NCBI GenBank assembly: GCA_028565635.1
Contig: JAOXYB010042059.1
Location: 1-27,571, forward strand
Origin: Phoronis ovalis
Taxonomy: Eukaryota > Phoronida > Phoronidae
DNA length: 27,571 nt
Direction: 5' to 3'
Part shown: piece after piece, positions 1 to 10,600 of the stretch
How positions within the stretch are numbered: the stretch's first letter is position 1
Layout: every line of letters starts with the position of its first letter
Notes under the pieces: model-generated
Database searches by the model: none
Seen by the model: the letters and a program-made list of their open reading frames with translations, nothing else
What the model was told of the DNA's origin: nothing
Position numbers and translations under genes: made by a program

Positions 1-52
1 CATATTTCGTCATTTATAACAGTACTATCATTATTAGTACTGAAAATAAAAA

Positions 53-116
53 AATATAAAATTGGGGTTTTGGGGCCATCAAACTATCAAAATTTAAATA
101 TGACTAAATATAAGTT
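53..116 (+). repeat. Possible dispersed repeat copy A
   Basis: Two blocks in this stretch recur at 19367-19430 with the same 40-nt spacing: AATATAAAATT, then a 24-nt AT-rich block at 93-116 that matches 19407-19430 in 23 of 24 positions. The sequence between the blocks is poorly conserved. This may be a decayed copy of a repeat family, but AT-rich composition makes chance matches easier. Confidence 0.3.
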
Positions 117-987
117 ACACAATTGAAAAAGTATAATTTATCATCACTTTCGACAATTTGAGTGAAAAAAATAATCATTATTCAGACTGAGTCCAGTCTA
201 GGACAGACAATGCATGCTCAGGCAATGTCCTTGATTGATGAGCCAGTCATTGATCTCGGGTCATTGATATCCCATTTTGATTTTATGACCTTTGCAACGG
301 GGGCAGTAGACTGATTTTCCGAGGCAAACAATGACTTGGGACAGTTCACGATCCAAAACCAAGTGAAACCTTCATGCTCCATTACTTTTTGTCAATTACT
401 CTCATGTCTCATCTTATTCAATTACCGACTTTTATTGTAGAATTCTAGTTTTTCACCAGACGAGTGCAAAAGTTCGTGATTGTTGCCCGGGGTTTGTTGC
501 AAGCAACATAAAACTTAGAAAAAATCTGCCATATATGATTTAAAAAAATAGTAATCGTTCCTCAAAACGCCATGTTGGTTGTTAAAATAAATTCTAAAAT
601 CCATTTAATGAAATAAAATTAAAACAAGATTTTCTTAAATTTAAAATTGTTTGTTTATGCTAGAGCCCGAATACAAAATCGTATAAACAGTGCTTAGGGG
701 GTTAGCCTTTTTCCCAGAGCCTACCTATTTCAGCACGTTTATAAGTTGCCAGTGTGACAAATATATCTTATTTATCGTTGGCATGTTAATGTAATGTTGT
801 TTTGAAAAAGCAAAATAAAGAAATCTGTTTTTAATCTCTTTCAAATGTTATTAATTTCTCAGTTCCGGTCAAAAAGTTAAGTTTTATATTAATTAATATG
901 TTAGTTTCCTCCGGACAAAATTTTTATTAAAATATTTACTTGGAACAATAAATTAAATGTATTAGTTGGCTAATCCGTCCCAGTTGT

Positions 988-1074
988 CCATATATGGAAA
1001 GTAAACGCCTATAAGGAAGTTTTAATTCAGCCTTCTTTTACGTCATAACTCCATACATGGTAACGAAATTCCGG
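988..1074. promoter_or_regulatory. Candidate SRE-like cluster: CArG box, ATF/CREB-like site, second CArG-like site, ETS core
   Basis: A perfect CArG box, CCATATATGG, lies at 988-997. It is followed by TACGTCAT (ATF/CREB-type) at 1039-1046, a one-mismatch CArG, CCATACATGG, at 1051-1060, and TTCCGG (ETS core) at 1069-1074. SRF-type sites next to ETS and CREB sites are the known arrangement of serum-response promoters, and mammalian PLK2 and PLK3 are immediate-early genes. The cluster lies 6 kb upstream of the kinase ATG, so the link is inference. Confidence 0.25.
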
Positions 1075-1426
1075 CACATTAGTCCGGCCGGTAGATGATT
1101 CACTTTTAATTTGTTCGTCCCTTTATGATGATTGTTTAATGTAATGAAAACAAATTTAATTAAAACTTAGTTTTATTTTACTAAAAATAACTTTTATGCT
1201 TACTTTATTTATGGTGCAAAAAAGATTACTAACTTCTGGCTCCGCCGAAGGCTCCGAGCGTCTGTAAACTTGACCTAGCACTCAGCGGTGTTCAGAGGTA
1301 TTCATTAAACCATTGATTGCTTAAGTCACGTGATATAGGTAACTTAATAAAGTTAATTTAAATATCAATAGAAATAAGCCCATAAGGATAGACCATAGTC
1401 TATTATTGTTATAAGATGTGTATATT

Positions 1427-1484
1427 TATAAATGCGCTCTATAGTCAAGTATCCTGCTATATGACAAGTTCGTGACAAGGACAG
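1427..1484 (+). promoter_or_regulatory. Candidate TATA box and short non-coding first exon
   Basis: TATAAAT at 1427-1433 is followed about 50 bp later by a possible splice donor, ACAG|GTAAAG, at 1485. A second donor-like AAG|GTAAAA is at 1514. Together with the motif cluster at 988-1074 this could be a TATA promoter with a tiny 5' UTR exon spliced to 7027. AT-rich DNA produces TATA-like words often, so this is weak. Confidence 0.15.
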
Positions 1485-1840
1485 GTAAAGAGGATTTCCA
1501 TGAAGAAGACAAGGTAAAACCTTTTACGACTTAATTGTAATACTATTTCTCTAGTTCTAGGAAGTGTTTCTGTCCGGAGCTTCTGTAACGTCAGATCTTT
1601 TACTTTAAAATTATTATTGAAGAGCTTATCACAGTTTCAAAACCTAACCCATTAAGAGAGGACCTTGGAATTATTACTGGGTCAGTGTCTAATGTAAGTA
1701 TTATTAGCATATCAGGGTGAGAAACTACACATACTGGTATATATTTTGTCATATGACGTTAACAGCGGACACAGTTTTGTTATCTAAAAAAAAAATTATT
1801 TTGTGACCGGAGACTGAATCTCGAATCATTCAGTGACTTT

Positions 1841-1910
1841 TTATTGATTGTTTATTTATAAACTTGTTTGTTATTGATGATTGTTTATTTATTGACTGTT
1901 TATGATTGAC
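1841..1910. repeat. Degenerate short tandem repeat, TTGATTGTTTAT-like
   Basis: Imperfect copies of a TATTGATTGTTTATT word follow one another here. A short (TTATG)n run follows at about 1977-1993. It is simple low-complexity sequence with no further feature. Confidence 0.5.
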
Positions 1911-3068
1911 ATATTGTTCCGCCAGGCTATGACCAGTCTAATAATTTTGATTAATCACAACAAAAGGAAGTGAAATGTTATGTTATGTTATGTATCATGT
2001 TTAATATTGAGCAGAGGTGGATTCAGGGGGTGGATCGTTTGAATCTGAAAGATCGGAAAGTGAGTCTGCCTACGGAATATTAATTTAAACTTTTAAAATT
2101 CATTAGTGTCAATTATTGTGCGTTAACAGTAAATGCATAGGGAACAACGTTTCCCTTAGTATAATCCTGAATCCACTGCCGTAGAGAGCAACTATTAATC
2201 AATGTCACAAGCACCAGCATCCAATTAAAAGCACTAAGCATGCCAGGTTACAAATTAGTTTTTGTACAGATGTTCAAAGTTCGTAGCTGGTTTGTATTAG
2301 TTGTGCGGGGTTGTGCGGTACGAATATTAGGCCGGGGTATAAGGCAAGTATGTAAATGTGCATAATATTATTACTTTTGCCACTTATAATGGTGCGAAAC
2401 GCCTGTCTAAATAAGAATCTTCAGTAAACCGTTTAGTCATCATAATGAGTATTGCACTTGTTTAATCAGTCGAATGTGATAGTAAACGCCTGTACACGAT
2501 TATGTTTATACATATGAAGTTAAACTAATCAACATTAGAAAGGGTTTAATGCTTTTATAAAACATTACATAAGTATCTATGCATAGTACTTTGACTAGCC
2601 GCACCGCGCGTGATTTCGGTGACTTCAGCCTGAGAACATTCACATTCGTTAATAGGAATTTGAAACATTCTCAAATCTCAATGTTTGGATGCACCAAAAG
2701 GATATCAAAGATACTATGCAAACACTGCACCCCTCAGTCGGTGTAGGGGAGCTAACTTTTATCTACTGCATTAGTGCATGCAAGCATGCCTTTGTGATAA
2801 ACTTCTGGAGACGGAGATAAAAGCATAACGTTTTGATAGGCAAAGACTTTATAAATAAAATAGAGTCAAAATAGTCAAGGTTCAAGTGCGAGGTTTTAGA
2901 ATCGTGACTGATCATCACACTTTACAAGAATTTCCCCCACAGTGTTAAAATCCAATTTTCCTAGGGGGGAATGCAATATGTACATTTATTCACCTTATTC
3001 ATCCGTATATACACTAAGGAACGTATTGCGAGAATATTCTTCTCATGACATTTATTATTTGCATAGAG

Positions 3069-3100
3069 GTGAAGCGATGATCATCACTCCATCACTTCAC
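3069..3100. repeat. Short inverted repeat (hairpin)
   Basis: GTGAAG at 3069-3074 pairs with CTTCAC at 3095-3100. After one C/A mismatch, GATG pairs with CATC, leaving a loop of about 10 nt. The loop side also contains the 10-bp palindrome GATGATCATC. No function is evident. Confidence 0.4.
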
Positions 3101-4476
3101 TTACCTTTTCCCAATTAAATTATTGCTCAAAGCCTATGTGTTGTGTAAACTTTTGTGTGTTGTATTATAAGTCAAAAAGACCAAGACTGAGCTTGCATTT
3201 ACAAAGCTGTGAATGAAATGTGGTCTCATTTATTATTATTGTACATATTTATTCAATTTACAACAAAATCTCTTGCCTATTTTAAATGCTCCGAGTGGTT
3301 TGTATTTGAATGTACTGAATGGACTATTAATGTTGTTGGATCATATTAACATGAAATTTACTCTATGAAAATGACCTCAGGGTTGCTAGCTCAGATTTTT
3401 TGTCTGGCAAATTTTCATAAAAATAGTTTCAGTACGCAAAGCCTCCATCCCCAGATATTCAGGTCCAGAAAGGTAATTCGCAATCTTGAATCCGTAACCT
3501 GCCAACAAGGCATAAAACTCAGGATACAATCTTATGCATTGAATTTTAAACGTATGTTATTCTTTCCTCGTAATGATACAGTTAATTAATCGCAAACTAA
3601 AAATTTCATTTATTTTCATTATAGTTATATGAATTATCATATGTCAATATATATAACAGTTGTTTCCATTGGGTCCCTCCTGACTGTATAATATTTGACT
3701 TTCTCAATGCATGAGAAATAACAGAACATCAAAACCTGCTTTGAAAAGAAGAACTGGGGCTTAGACACGGGTTATTGAGTCTGTCTATAAATTACCTTGT
3801 TTGTTTGGCAGTTAAGGTATTATTAGATGGGTACGATTTCTGCATGAATGCATATCAATACCTGGAAATAATTAACCCTATTTATAAATATTATGTTAGA
3901 AGATTGAAATTTCCATTTTTGAGAAATTGAAAGACAATGCAACAAAGATTGCAAGCAAAAATTGTTATTGCTACAACATATTAAAAATAATCCAATTGTG
4001 TATATCTCACGTGTATCTATAATTAAATATGAAACCGTCCTGTTTCCATGGTTTTATCCAGGGTGTTTTTGTGTATTTTATTTACAAGATAAATTTATCA
4101 TTACTCTCTTTCGGGGAAAAAAATATTGGCAAAACATAGGTGTTTTGAAATGTTTTGCTCATTGTTCAAAAATTAAAGTCAACTATTATTTTCATTTATT
4201 CGCCGCCTTTGACATTTATGCAGAAAAAAATGCCGCATTGTGCTTTTAACTCAGAAGTTGCAATTCATATTTTATCGAGGGAAACGTAGCTCAAAAACAC
4301 CGATGTTAAATAATGTATATGTACCTGATCTCAATGGCTATTTGCATTTTTTTGCATTCTGAAGTTATATCCATTTTGTATAATAATCATATTTTAATGT
4401 GAGGTTTAAAAATAGAAAACCTCAGGCAAATGGCTTCTGCGACTCCAAATTCCGCGGTTTCGCCCCGCTTGTACAT

Positions 4477-4520
4477 CCAATCACCCGTTTCTGTTTTATG
4501 TAAAGGTTGATGTGACGTCG
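4477..4520. promoter_or_regulatory. Candidate CCAAT box and CRE in a local GC/CpG-richer patch
   Basis: CCAATCA at 4477-4483 and TGACGTCG (CRE-like) at 4513-4520 lie next to a CpG-containing patch at 4452-4468 that stands out from the AT-rich surroundings. NF-Y plus CREB spacing of this kind is typical of animal promoters. No transcript start or coding exon can be tied to it from sequence alone. Confidence 0.22.
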
Positions 4521-6686
4521 TGTCGACTGCGAAGCCATAATGTGAATAGGGCTTGTTATACTGACATGAGGGTTCTACTGCCTATCGTCTGTGTCAGTGA
4601 TACATAGATGGAGTACAAGATAAGAAATAATTAAATTTAAGAAAACATGCAAGCTTTTAATTTCACACCAAAACGAATTAATATCCTGCTACATTAAAAC
4701 ATGAAAGGAAATATATGCGGAATTTGAAATTAGATCCGCGGAGTGAATCAGACAAGTCAGTCTTGGAAAATTAGATTTACAGTTTTCTATTGTTACCAAA
4801 CACTTCATAACATTTGCCACACTTGATCGCAAAAACCAGCATACAGGTGCACTGTACTGACCCATCGGGGCAAAACTGACTCATATCATGTTGCCACTAT
4901 CATGTGCACAATTACCGATATGAACCTAAAAACCCTGAAAATTATAATGTTTATTTATAATTTCGAACACCACAAGAAATGTCACATTTAACTTTTATGG
5001 CTCGTTTCATTTTACTTTCCTGGTTACAACAATAATATATATTTCTCCATTTTTTTTATCGTAAATGGATACTTTTTGGGAAATGTGGGAATACTATTTG
5101 AGGATGACACTGCAACTGTTACGTGAAACAATTCTCAAGATAGGAAATAATTGATAGTTATACCGCTAAGAACAATAATTCAAATATTGATGCATATCTA
5201 ATTTCTTTGAAATACCTATAAAGCAACAATTACACACCAGCTGTTCTTGGCCATATTATTAAATATGCATGACTATTATAACCTAGGTAACAAATTGAAG
5301 AATTAATACGACATCTTGCAGACAAGTATAAGTGCATTTGGAGTCATATCTGATGTGGTAGAAATTAGTTTCTACATGCAATAGGTAACAAAAGCTTAGA
5401 TTACTAGGGGAGAGGAAATTAGACTACTGTAGTACAGTAACCGGTTTGCAAGACTACAGAGCAATGATAAGACTCCCGGAACAAGAACATTTTAGTGCAA
5501 TATGTAAGGGGGTGCTAAATTGATAACATTCAGAGAATTCAGGATCTTATAATATGTGTGACGTAGCGAGCGGGATAGCGAAAAAAAATTTATGACTTAT
5601 GACGTGAAATAGATTCTTGGAATTTAATTGTAGGTCCATTGCAAAAAGCAAACTTCAGCTGGTACATATATATTATGTAATTGTTGAAAATTGTTGGTAG
5701 GGTTTGTGAGCTTGATTAATTAGTTTTTTTAAAGATTAATAGGTTATGTAAATTTATAACTATTATGATCATTTTAAATTATTGGAAGTTCGGTGGATTT
5801 TAAAATTTCAAAGGAAGTATATGCTTAATGTTCATGTGTTAACTATATTTATTTTGACTGTGTACACATTATTAAGTTAAACTGTATGACACAGACATTG
5901 TTGATCTGATGAATGTCTTACCAATTGTCTCCTATATTGATTTTTTTTTACATTTTTGTATTAGTTCCATAAAAGTAAGTGGTAGGTCACCTCGTGCAAT
6001 TCTAGTGCTAACTTTCTACTGTGTGAGAGTGTTTCGAAATCATTACAAGTGCAGTGGCTGTCGCTGTCAGTATTCAAGTATTGTTTTCATTCACTGTATA
6101 ATTAGATTACATGCAATATTCATTTCCATAGGAGTGCTAACTTGGTGCTATTTTATTGGACGTATTACAAATTCTAAATATAGTTTAACAATCAAGAATG
6201 TACTGCTGTTGTCGTTGTCTTTATATTGGGGTTTCGTAACCGAAAGCTCATTTCGCTTATCAGGCCTTCTTGACTAAATATCTTATTGCAGATTTATCAT
6301 TGGGTTAGCAGCTTACTGTACAGGTGCTTTATATATAGCCATGTTGTGGTACTTTAGATTTGTCTACTTTGGGGTCAAACATGCAAGTGTCAAAACTTGT
6401 GTCAAATTTGTGTAGAATACGTCCACTTTTGTGAAAATAGGGTTAAACCTGGTATCATTGGAAATGTTAGAGTTTTTTTACTCATTGTTTACATAACGTA
6501 TATCTACAAGTGGATTCCATTATCAGTTATATTAGTTTTTGATGAAATAGATGACTAAAATGTGTTTATTAGGTCATACTGTTTTGGTTTCACTTTCACG
6601 AAGTATAAATGTAAAGGGAGCGAATAAGTGACTCAAGTTGTTGACCAAACATATATTAATTAATACGTCTAGGACTGGAATAGAGA

Positions 6687-6800
6687 AAAACACAACGGTA
6701 ATCTTCCGAAAGAAACCGCATTTAAAAGTTTATATTTTATCTAGGAAAATACAACGTCAATCTTCCGCAAGAAAACGCATTCAAAAGTTTATATTATTTA
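6687..6800. repeat. Two-copy tandem repeat, period 59 bp, just upstream of the kinase gene
   Basis: Copy 1 (about 6687-6740) and copy 2 (about 6746-6800) share the blocks ATCTTCCG, AAGAAA and AAAAGTTTATATT with a 59-bp offset; the ATCTTCCG blocks start at 6701 and 6760. Each copy holds a CHR-like hexamer in the same place (TTTAAA in copy 1, TTCAAA in copy 2). The repeat ends about 235 bp before the kinase start codon, so it could sit in the promoter or 5' UTR intron. Confidence 0.6.
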
Positions 6801-7035
6801 TATCAGTGCAATAATTGACGGATGTTGGTGTCACTCATCACTAATTTTATGATTTCATTTTAATTTCTAGGTTTTGTTATCAGAAATAAACGGATACAGC
6901 TACAGGAAAACTTAGTTTAAATAGGGTTGCGCACTAAAAGATAAGAAGTGACGGTGGAAGAATGTAAACAGAGAGTGGTAGACTTAACACGTATCTTGTC
7001 ATTAATACAACTGTTTCACTCAACAGACCAACATC

Positions 7036-7320
7036 ATGAAGGATTTGGTTGCTAACAGATCTCCTTATAGGACTGTTCTCAGGGAAAATGCTATGAATTC
7101 AGACTCCGGCTACAGCAGTCCACAAACAAACAATACTAGATCTCCTCGTAAGGCCATCAACATGAAGATTGTTCTGGATTCGGACTCGGGCTACAATAGT
7201 CCACAATCATATGATATAAGATATCCACATACGGTGAATCCAAGGGATAATACTGCCAGCGCTTTATTATTTGATGCTACTACACAAACTAGTTATATAC
7301 GAGGGAGTTTCTTAGGCAAG
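7036..7320 (+). CDS. PLK2: Kinase coding exon 1: N-terminal extension with DSG repeats and start of the Gly loop
   Basis: Encodes residues 1-95, donor AAG|GTATGT, phase 0. The ATG sits in ACATCATGA with A at -3. Residues 1-86 are a low-order Ser/Pro/Asn-rich extension, longer than that of PLK1, containing the 27-residue tandem repeat. Residues 79-95 ([16 protein letters not shown] region) match the conserved entry to the PLK kinase domain. RTVL at 12-15 also fits a minimal RxxL destruction-box pattern, which is weak evidence. Confidence 0.92.
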
Positions 7321-7636
7321 GTATGTTGTAATTTTAAGTTTTATAAAAACGCTGCTGCCATCAATATTTCTTTGTTATCAAATAGAATTATTATAAATAC
7401 TGGACCAAATGGCTCATGAAGTGACATCATAACTGTAATAAATACGTATTAATGTATTAAAATTACATAACAATATTTAATTAGCCCTAGGATTGGTAAA
7501 CGCTGTAGTTGCCGGGTATAGGTTCCAAGAATCTACCACCTGCGACCAGCCCCTGCGACCAGAAGCAATTGAGTTTATCCAGGAAGTCCACATGTTGGCT
7601 AGCATTATCATTGAATAATAATAATTTTTGTCACGG

Positions 7637-7693
<57 letters not shown>

Positions 7694-10600
7694 TGTGTAT
7701 GCATATGTTCCTGGGACAGGAATCACCCGCGGTGGTCACTGTTGGATTTCCGGACTTGGGTTGTACACGATGCTTGCAAAATTTCAATTTACTACTAGTT
7801 TAACATTTTTTTTATTACAGTGTTTCTGTTTTTATTGATTGATAATGATGGGATAAATAAATCCTCTTTATTTTATCAAAGTGCCCTTTTGTCATATTTT
7901 GATTACGTTAAAGTTGACAAATGTGTTTCAAAACATTGATCTTCAAGTACCTGTTCCTGCGTTTATTGTATTCGTGGTTTAGCCTAGTATATTTTCCCAG
8001 GGATCAGATTGTAAACCAGCTTTGTTTGACCATGCACTTAGTATTACTCATAGGAGTGCCTACTTTATATACTTAGCAAACTAAATCCCTCACTAAAGAT
8101 TACAGGCCGTGAGACAGATCAGCAAACTAAATAAGTCAAAGTAACCAATGCATTTAATTGTTTTTCAAGATAAATGGTTGCAAATTCGATAAAGTTTTAT
8201 AATTCATAAAAAAATACAGTAAAAAATTATGTGAAGGGCTATCTAAAATCGGTATACCCCATGTCGCAGCATGTTTTGAATTAAACTATTAACGCGGAAT
8301 CATGCTATATTAAATTACTATTATTTGAAAAGAATTGTGATTAGTTTATTTTTCACAAATGACCGAATTCACCTACAAATTGTTTACCGCTGTGTTCAAA
8401 CAATAGATAGGTGACTAAAAGGCGACCTTAAAGCTAAGAAAAACAACTTTTGTTTTTAATATCCGAACAAAAGTCACAATAGGTATGCTTAAATACAGGT
8501 CCGCTTCGTTGTATCAGATACCACAAACGTAGCAACGTATAATTTAATATAATAACTATGAAGATTGACTGTTCCAGTATTTCGATGTTGTGGTTAAGGC
8601 ATTGTTCATAGAGTTTTTCCTACCCCATATGTTATTATTTTGGTTGCATACATTTTTAAACGATCAGCTGGAGGTTTTGTTAATTTGTACATATCATAAT
8701 ATTTATAATTTATTCAGAAAATACGTGACGTAGTTGATCACAACATGCAATGTATGTACAGATCTGACATTATTTCAATACATTCGTGAGTACATTTACT
8801 ATATTATTGGACGGATGGAACATCTGGTTGTGTCTCAGCCCCAGGTGTCCAATTGATCATGGCACGTTATTTTATAGTTTTTTTTCATGTAACGATTTTC
8901 TGGTGATAAGTGATTGTTTTAGAATATATTTTTGTACACAAGTTATTTACATACATGCAGGATGCATACATGCCATTGATCTAAGTACAGTGTTGTTTTG
9001 CTAAGCCTAATACATTTTCATATAAACAAACACATGTAATCGTTACAAAAAGTACGCTGAAAAGTACAATACAATTTTTAAACAAAAAATGCTATTATAC
9101 CTAATGCGCGACTTTTATTGTCAAAAAAATGTTATCGTGACGGGTGGTTTTGGTTGAGGAGCTGTCGTTCATCGAAGTTCTAGTTGGGGGCAGAGGAAGT
9201 TTGATAAAAACGACCTTTTAAACTATAATTATATTATTTATTCACAGCCGGATGACATTTATGATAATTTTATCTCATTGAATTAACTCGTGATTAAGTA
9301 ATAGGAACCAGTTTTTCCTCAACATTACATTATCTGACTTGGTGATATACTAATTCCCCTATAGTGATAATATACACGTACAGGCAGTGCAGTCTGACCT
9401 GAGTCATGAAGATAACCAACTTCCTACCACAAAGTTGACAACTGAACACAAAAGCGCAATTATTGGAAATTGTCATTAAGTCACAATTACACCAATTTTA
9501 AAAGTAATGAACTCATAAATTAACATAGTTGATATTAATTCGATATGTTTACGCATTATTTTAGTAAATTTCGCAGAATGTTACTTTTCGTTGAGTGCAT
9601 AGATAAATATTATAAGTCAAACTATATATTGAAGGCAAAAGTTGAATTTTGATGAATTCCATATTGGCACTGAAGGTGTTTCACAAATGCATTGCAATAT
9701 TATCTTTGCCTCAGTATAATTATAATAATTTGATCAGAGGCGGAAATTTCATGGTGGTGACCAATTTAGATGCCTTACCTATGTAATTAAACCCCAGGAA
9801 TTAGACCTAATGTACATACTATTACGCTTAACAGGTGGGTATTGTAAAGTAAAGATACTACTTTTATTAAAGCGTCCCTTGAATGATCACTTTGTAAAAT
9901 CATGCCAAATTAAATATTTTCTCACACAATATATTCTGTATCTTCTCAATCTTCTATTCAGAGCTCATTTATTTTATGAGGGTCTTTGATTACTTGAGGT
10001 TTCGTCTTTTGTGAGAGAATTATTATCAGTAACCTCAAGCATGTTAGATCTGCGATAATATAAAGAACCAGAACGTGAGTCATATCACCAGGACCACAGT
10101 GTTATGATTTGGAATTAGATATATTTATTAGACTACACTCATTATTTTTTAACTCAGTGATCTTGGTCTCTTTGTTATAATGAAATAGTCAGTATCAGTT
10201 TTAGTGAAATGCATTTACATTGAAAAAAATAGTGAAAAAGTGCCCCAGACAAATTTTTTTATTTGTAATTAAAGTGAAATGCATTTATGAGGGGAAAAAA
10301 AGTAGAGAAATGGTTCTATATGGGAATATCACAAGTACATTATTGCCCCAGACAACTAATTACAGTTATACTTGTGATTTGTAAAGTGAAATGCATTAAT
10401 AATGAAAAAAAAATTAAGAGAAATGGTTCTACATGGGAATATCACAGGACTATAATTGCCCAGACAACTTATTAGTTGTACAAAGTCGTGTCTAAGCATG
10501 CTCTTCAAATCTGCATTTCTGTTAGTGATACATCACCATCATATATCAGGCGACAGCTTTTTGTTGCATTATCCTTTGGAATTCTTATACAATTAGAGCT

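Larger units (their letters stand above)
1..7035. other. Upstream intergenic / 5' flanking region without a supportable gene
   Basis: This AT-rich stretch has stop codons throughout on both strands. The longest open frames (for example 5909-6277 on +) show no recognisable domain and no exon-like codon bias. It holds scattered promoter-like motif clusters (988-1074, 1427-1433, 4477-4520), small repeats (1841-1910, 6687-6800) and a fragment (53-116) that is echoed at 19367-19430. Part of it is probably promoter or 5' UTR intron of the kinase gene: the sequence just before the kinase ATG has an AG at 7025-7026 that could be a splice acceptor, and an in-frame TAA lies at 7003-7005. I found no rRNA, tRNA or transposase gene. 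Confidence 0.6.

Noticed and set aside
2776-2789. GCATGC-AA-GCATGC repeat
   Set aside because: Each half is a common short palindrome; too short to interpret.
3365-4249. Two open frames of 74 and 95 codons on + (3365-3589, 3962-4249)
   Set aside because: No recognisable family, composition follows the AT-rich background, no conserved motif.
5909-6277. 122-codon open frame on + upstream of the kinase
   Set aside because: No domain, Cys/Phe/Ile-rich as expected from AT-rich noise, no splice or start context that supports a gene.
6916-6924. TTTAAATAG as a TATA box for a promoter right before the kinase ATG
   Set aside because: Poor TATA match in an AT-rich stretch with nothing else promoter-like; the 7025-7026 acceptor makes a more distant start equally likely.
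7500-7560. Possible tRNA-derived SINE (GGTTCCAAGAATC resembles a B box)
   Set aside because: The T-arm does not pair, no A box at the right distance and no cloverleaf can be drawn.
7477-7838. Open frames on both strands across the TG microsatellite
   Set aside because: They consist of poly(Thr-His) or poly(Val-Cys) from the TG repeat.
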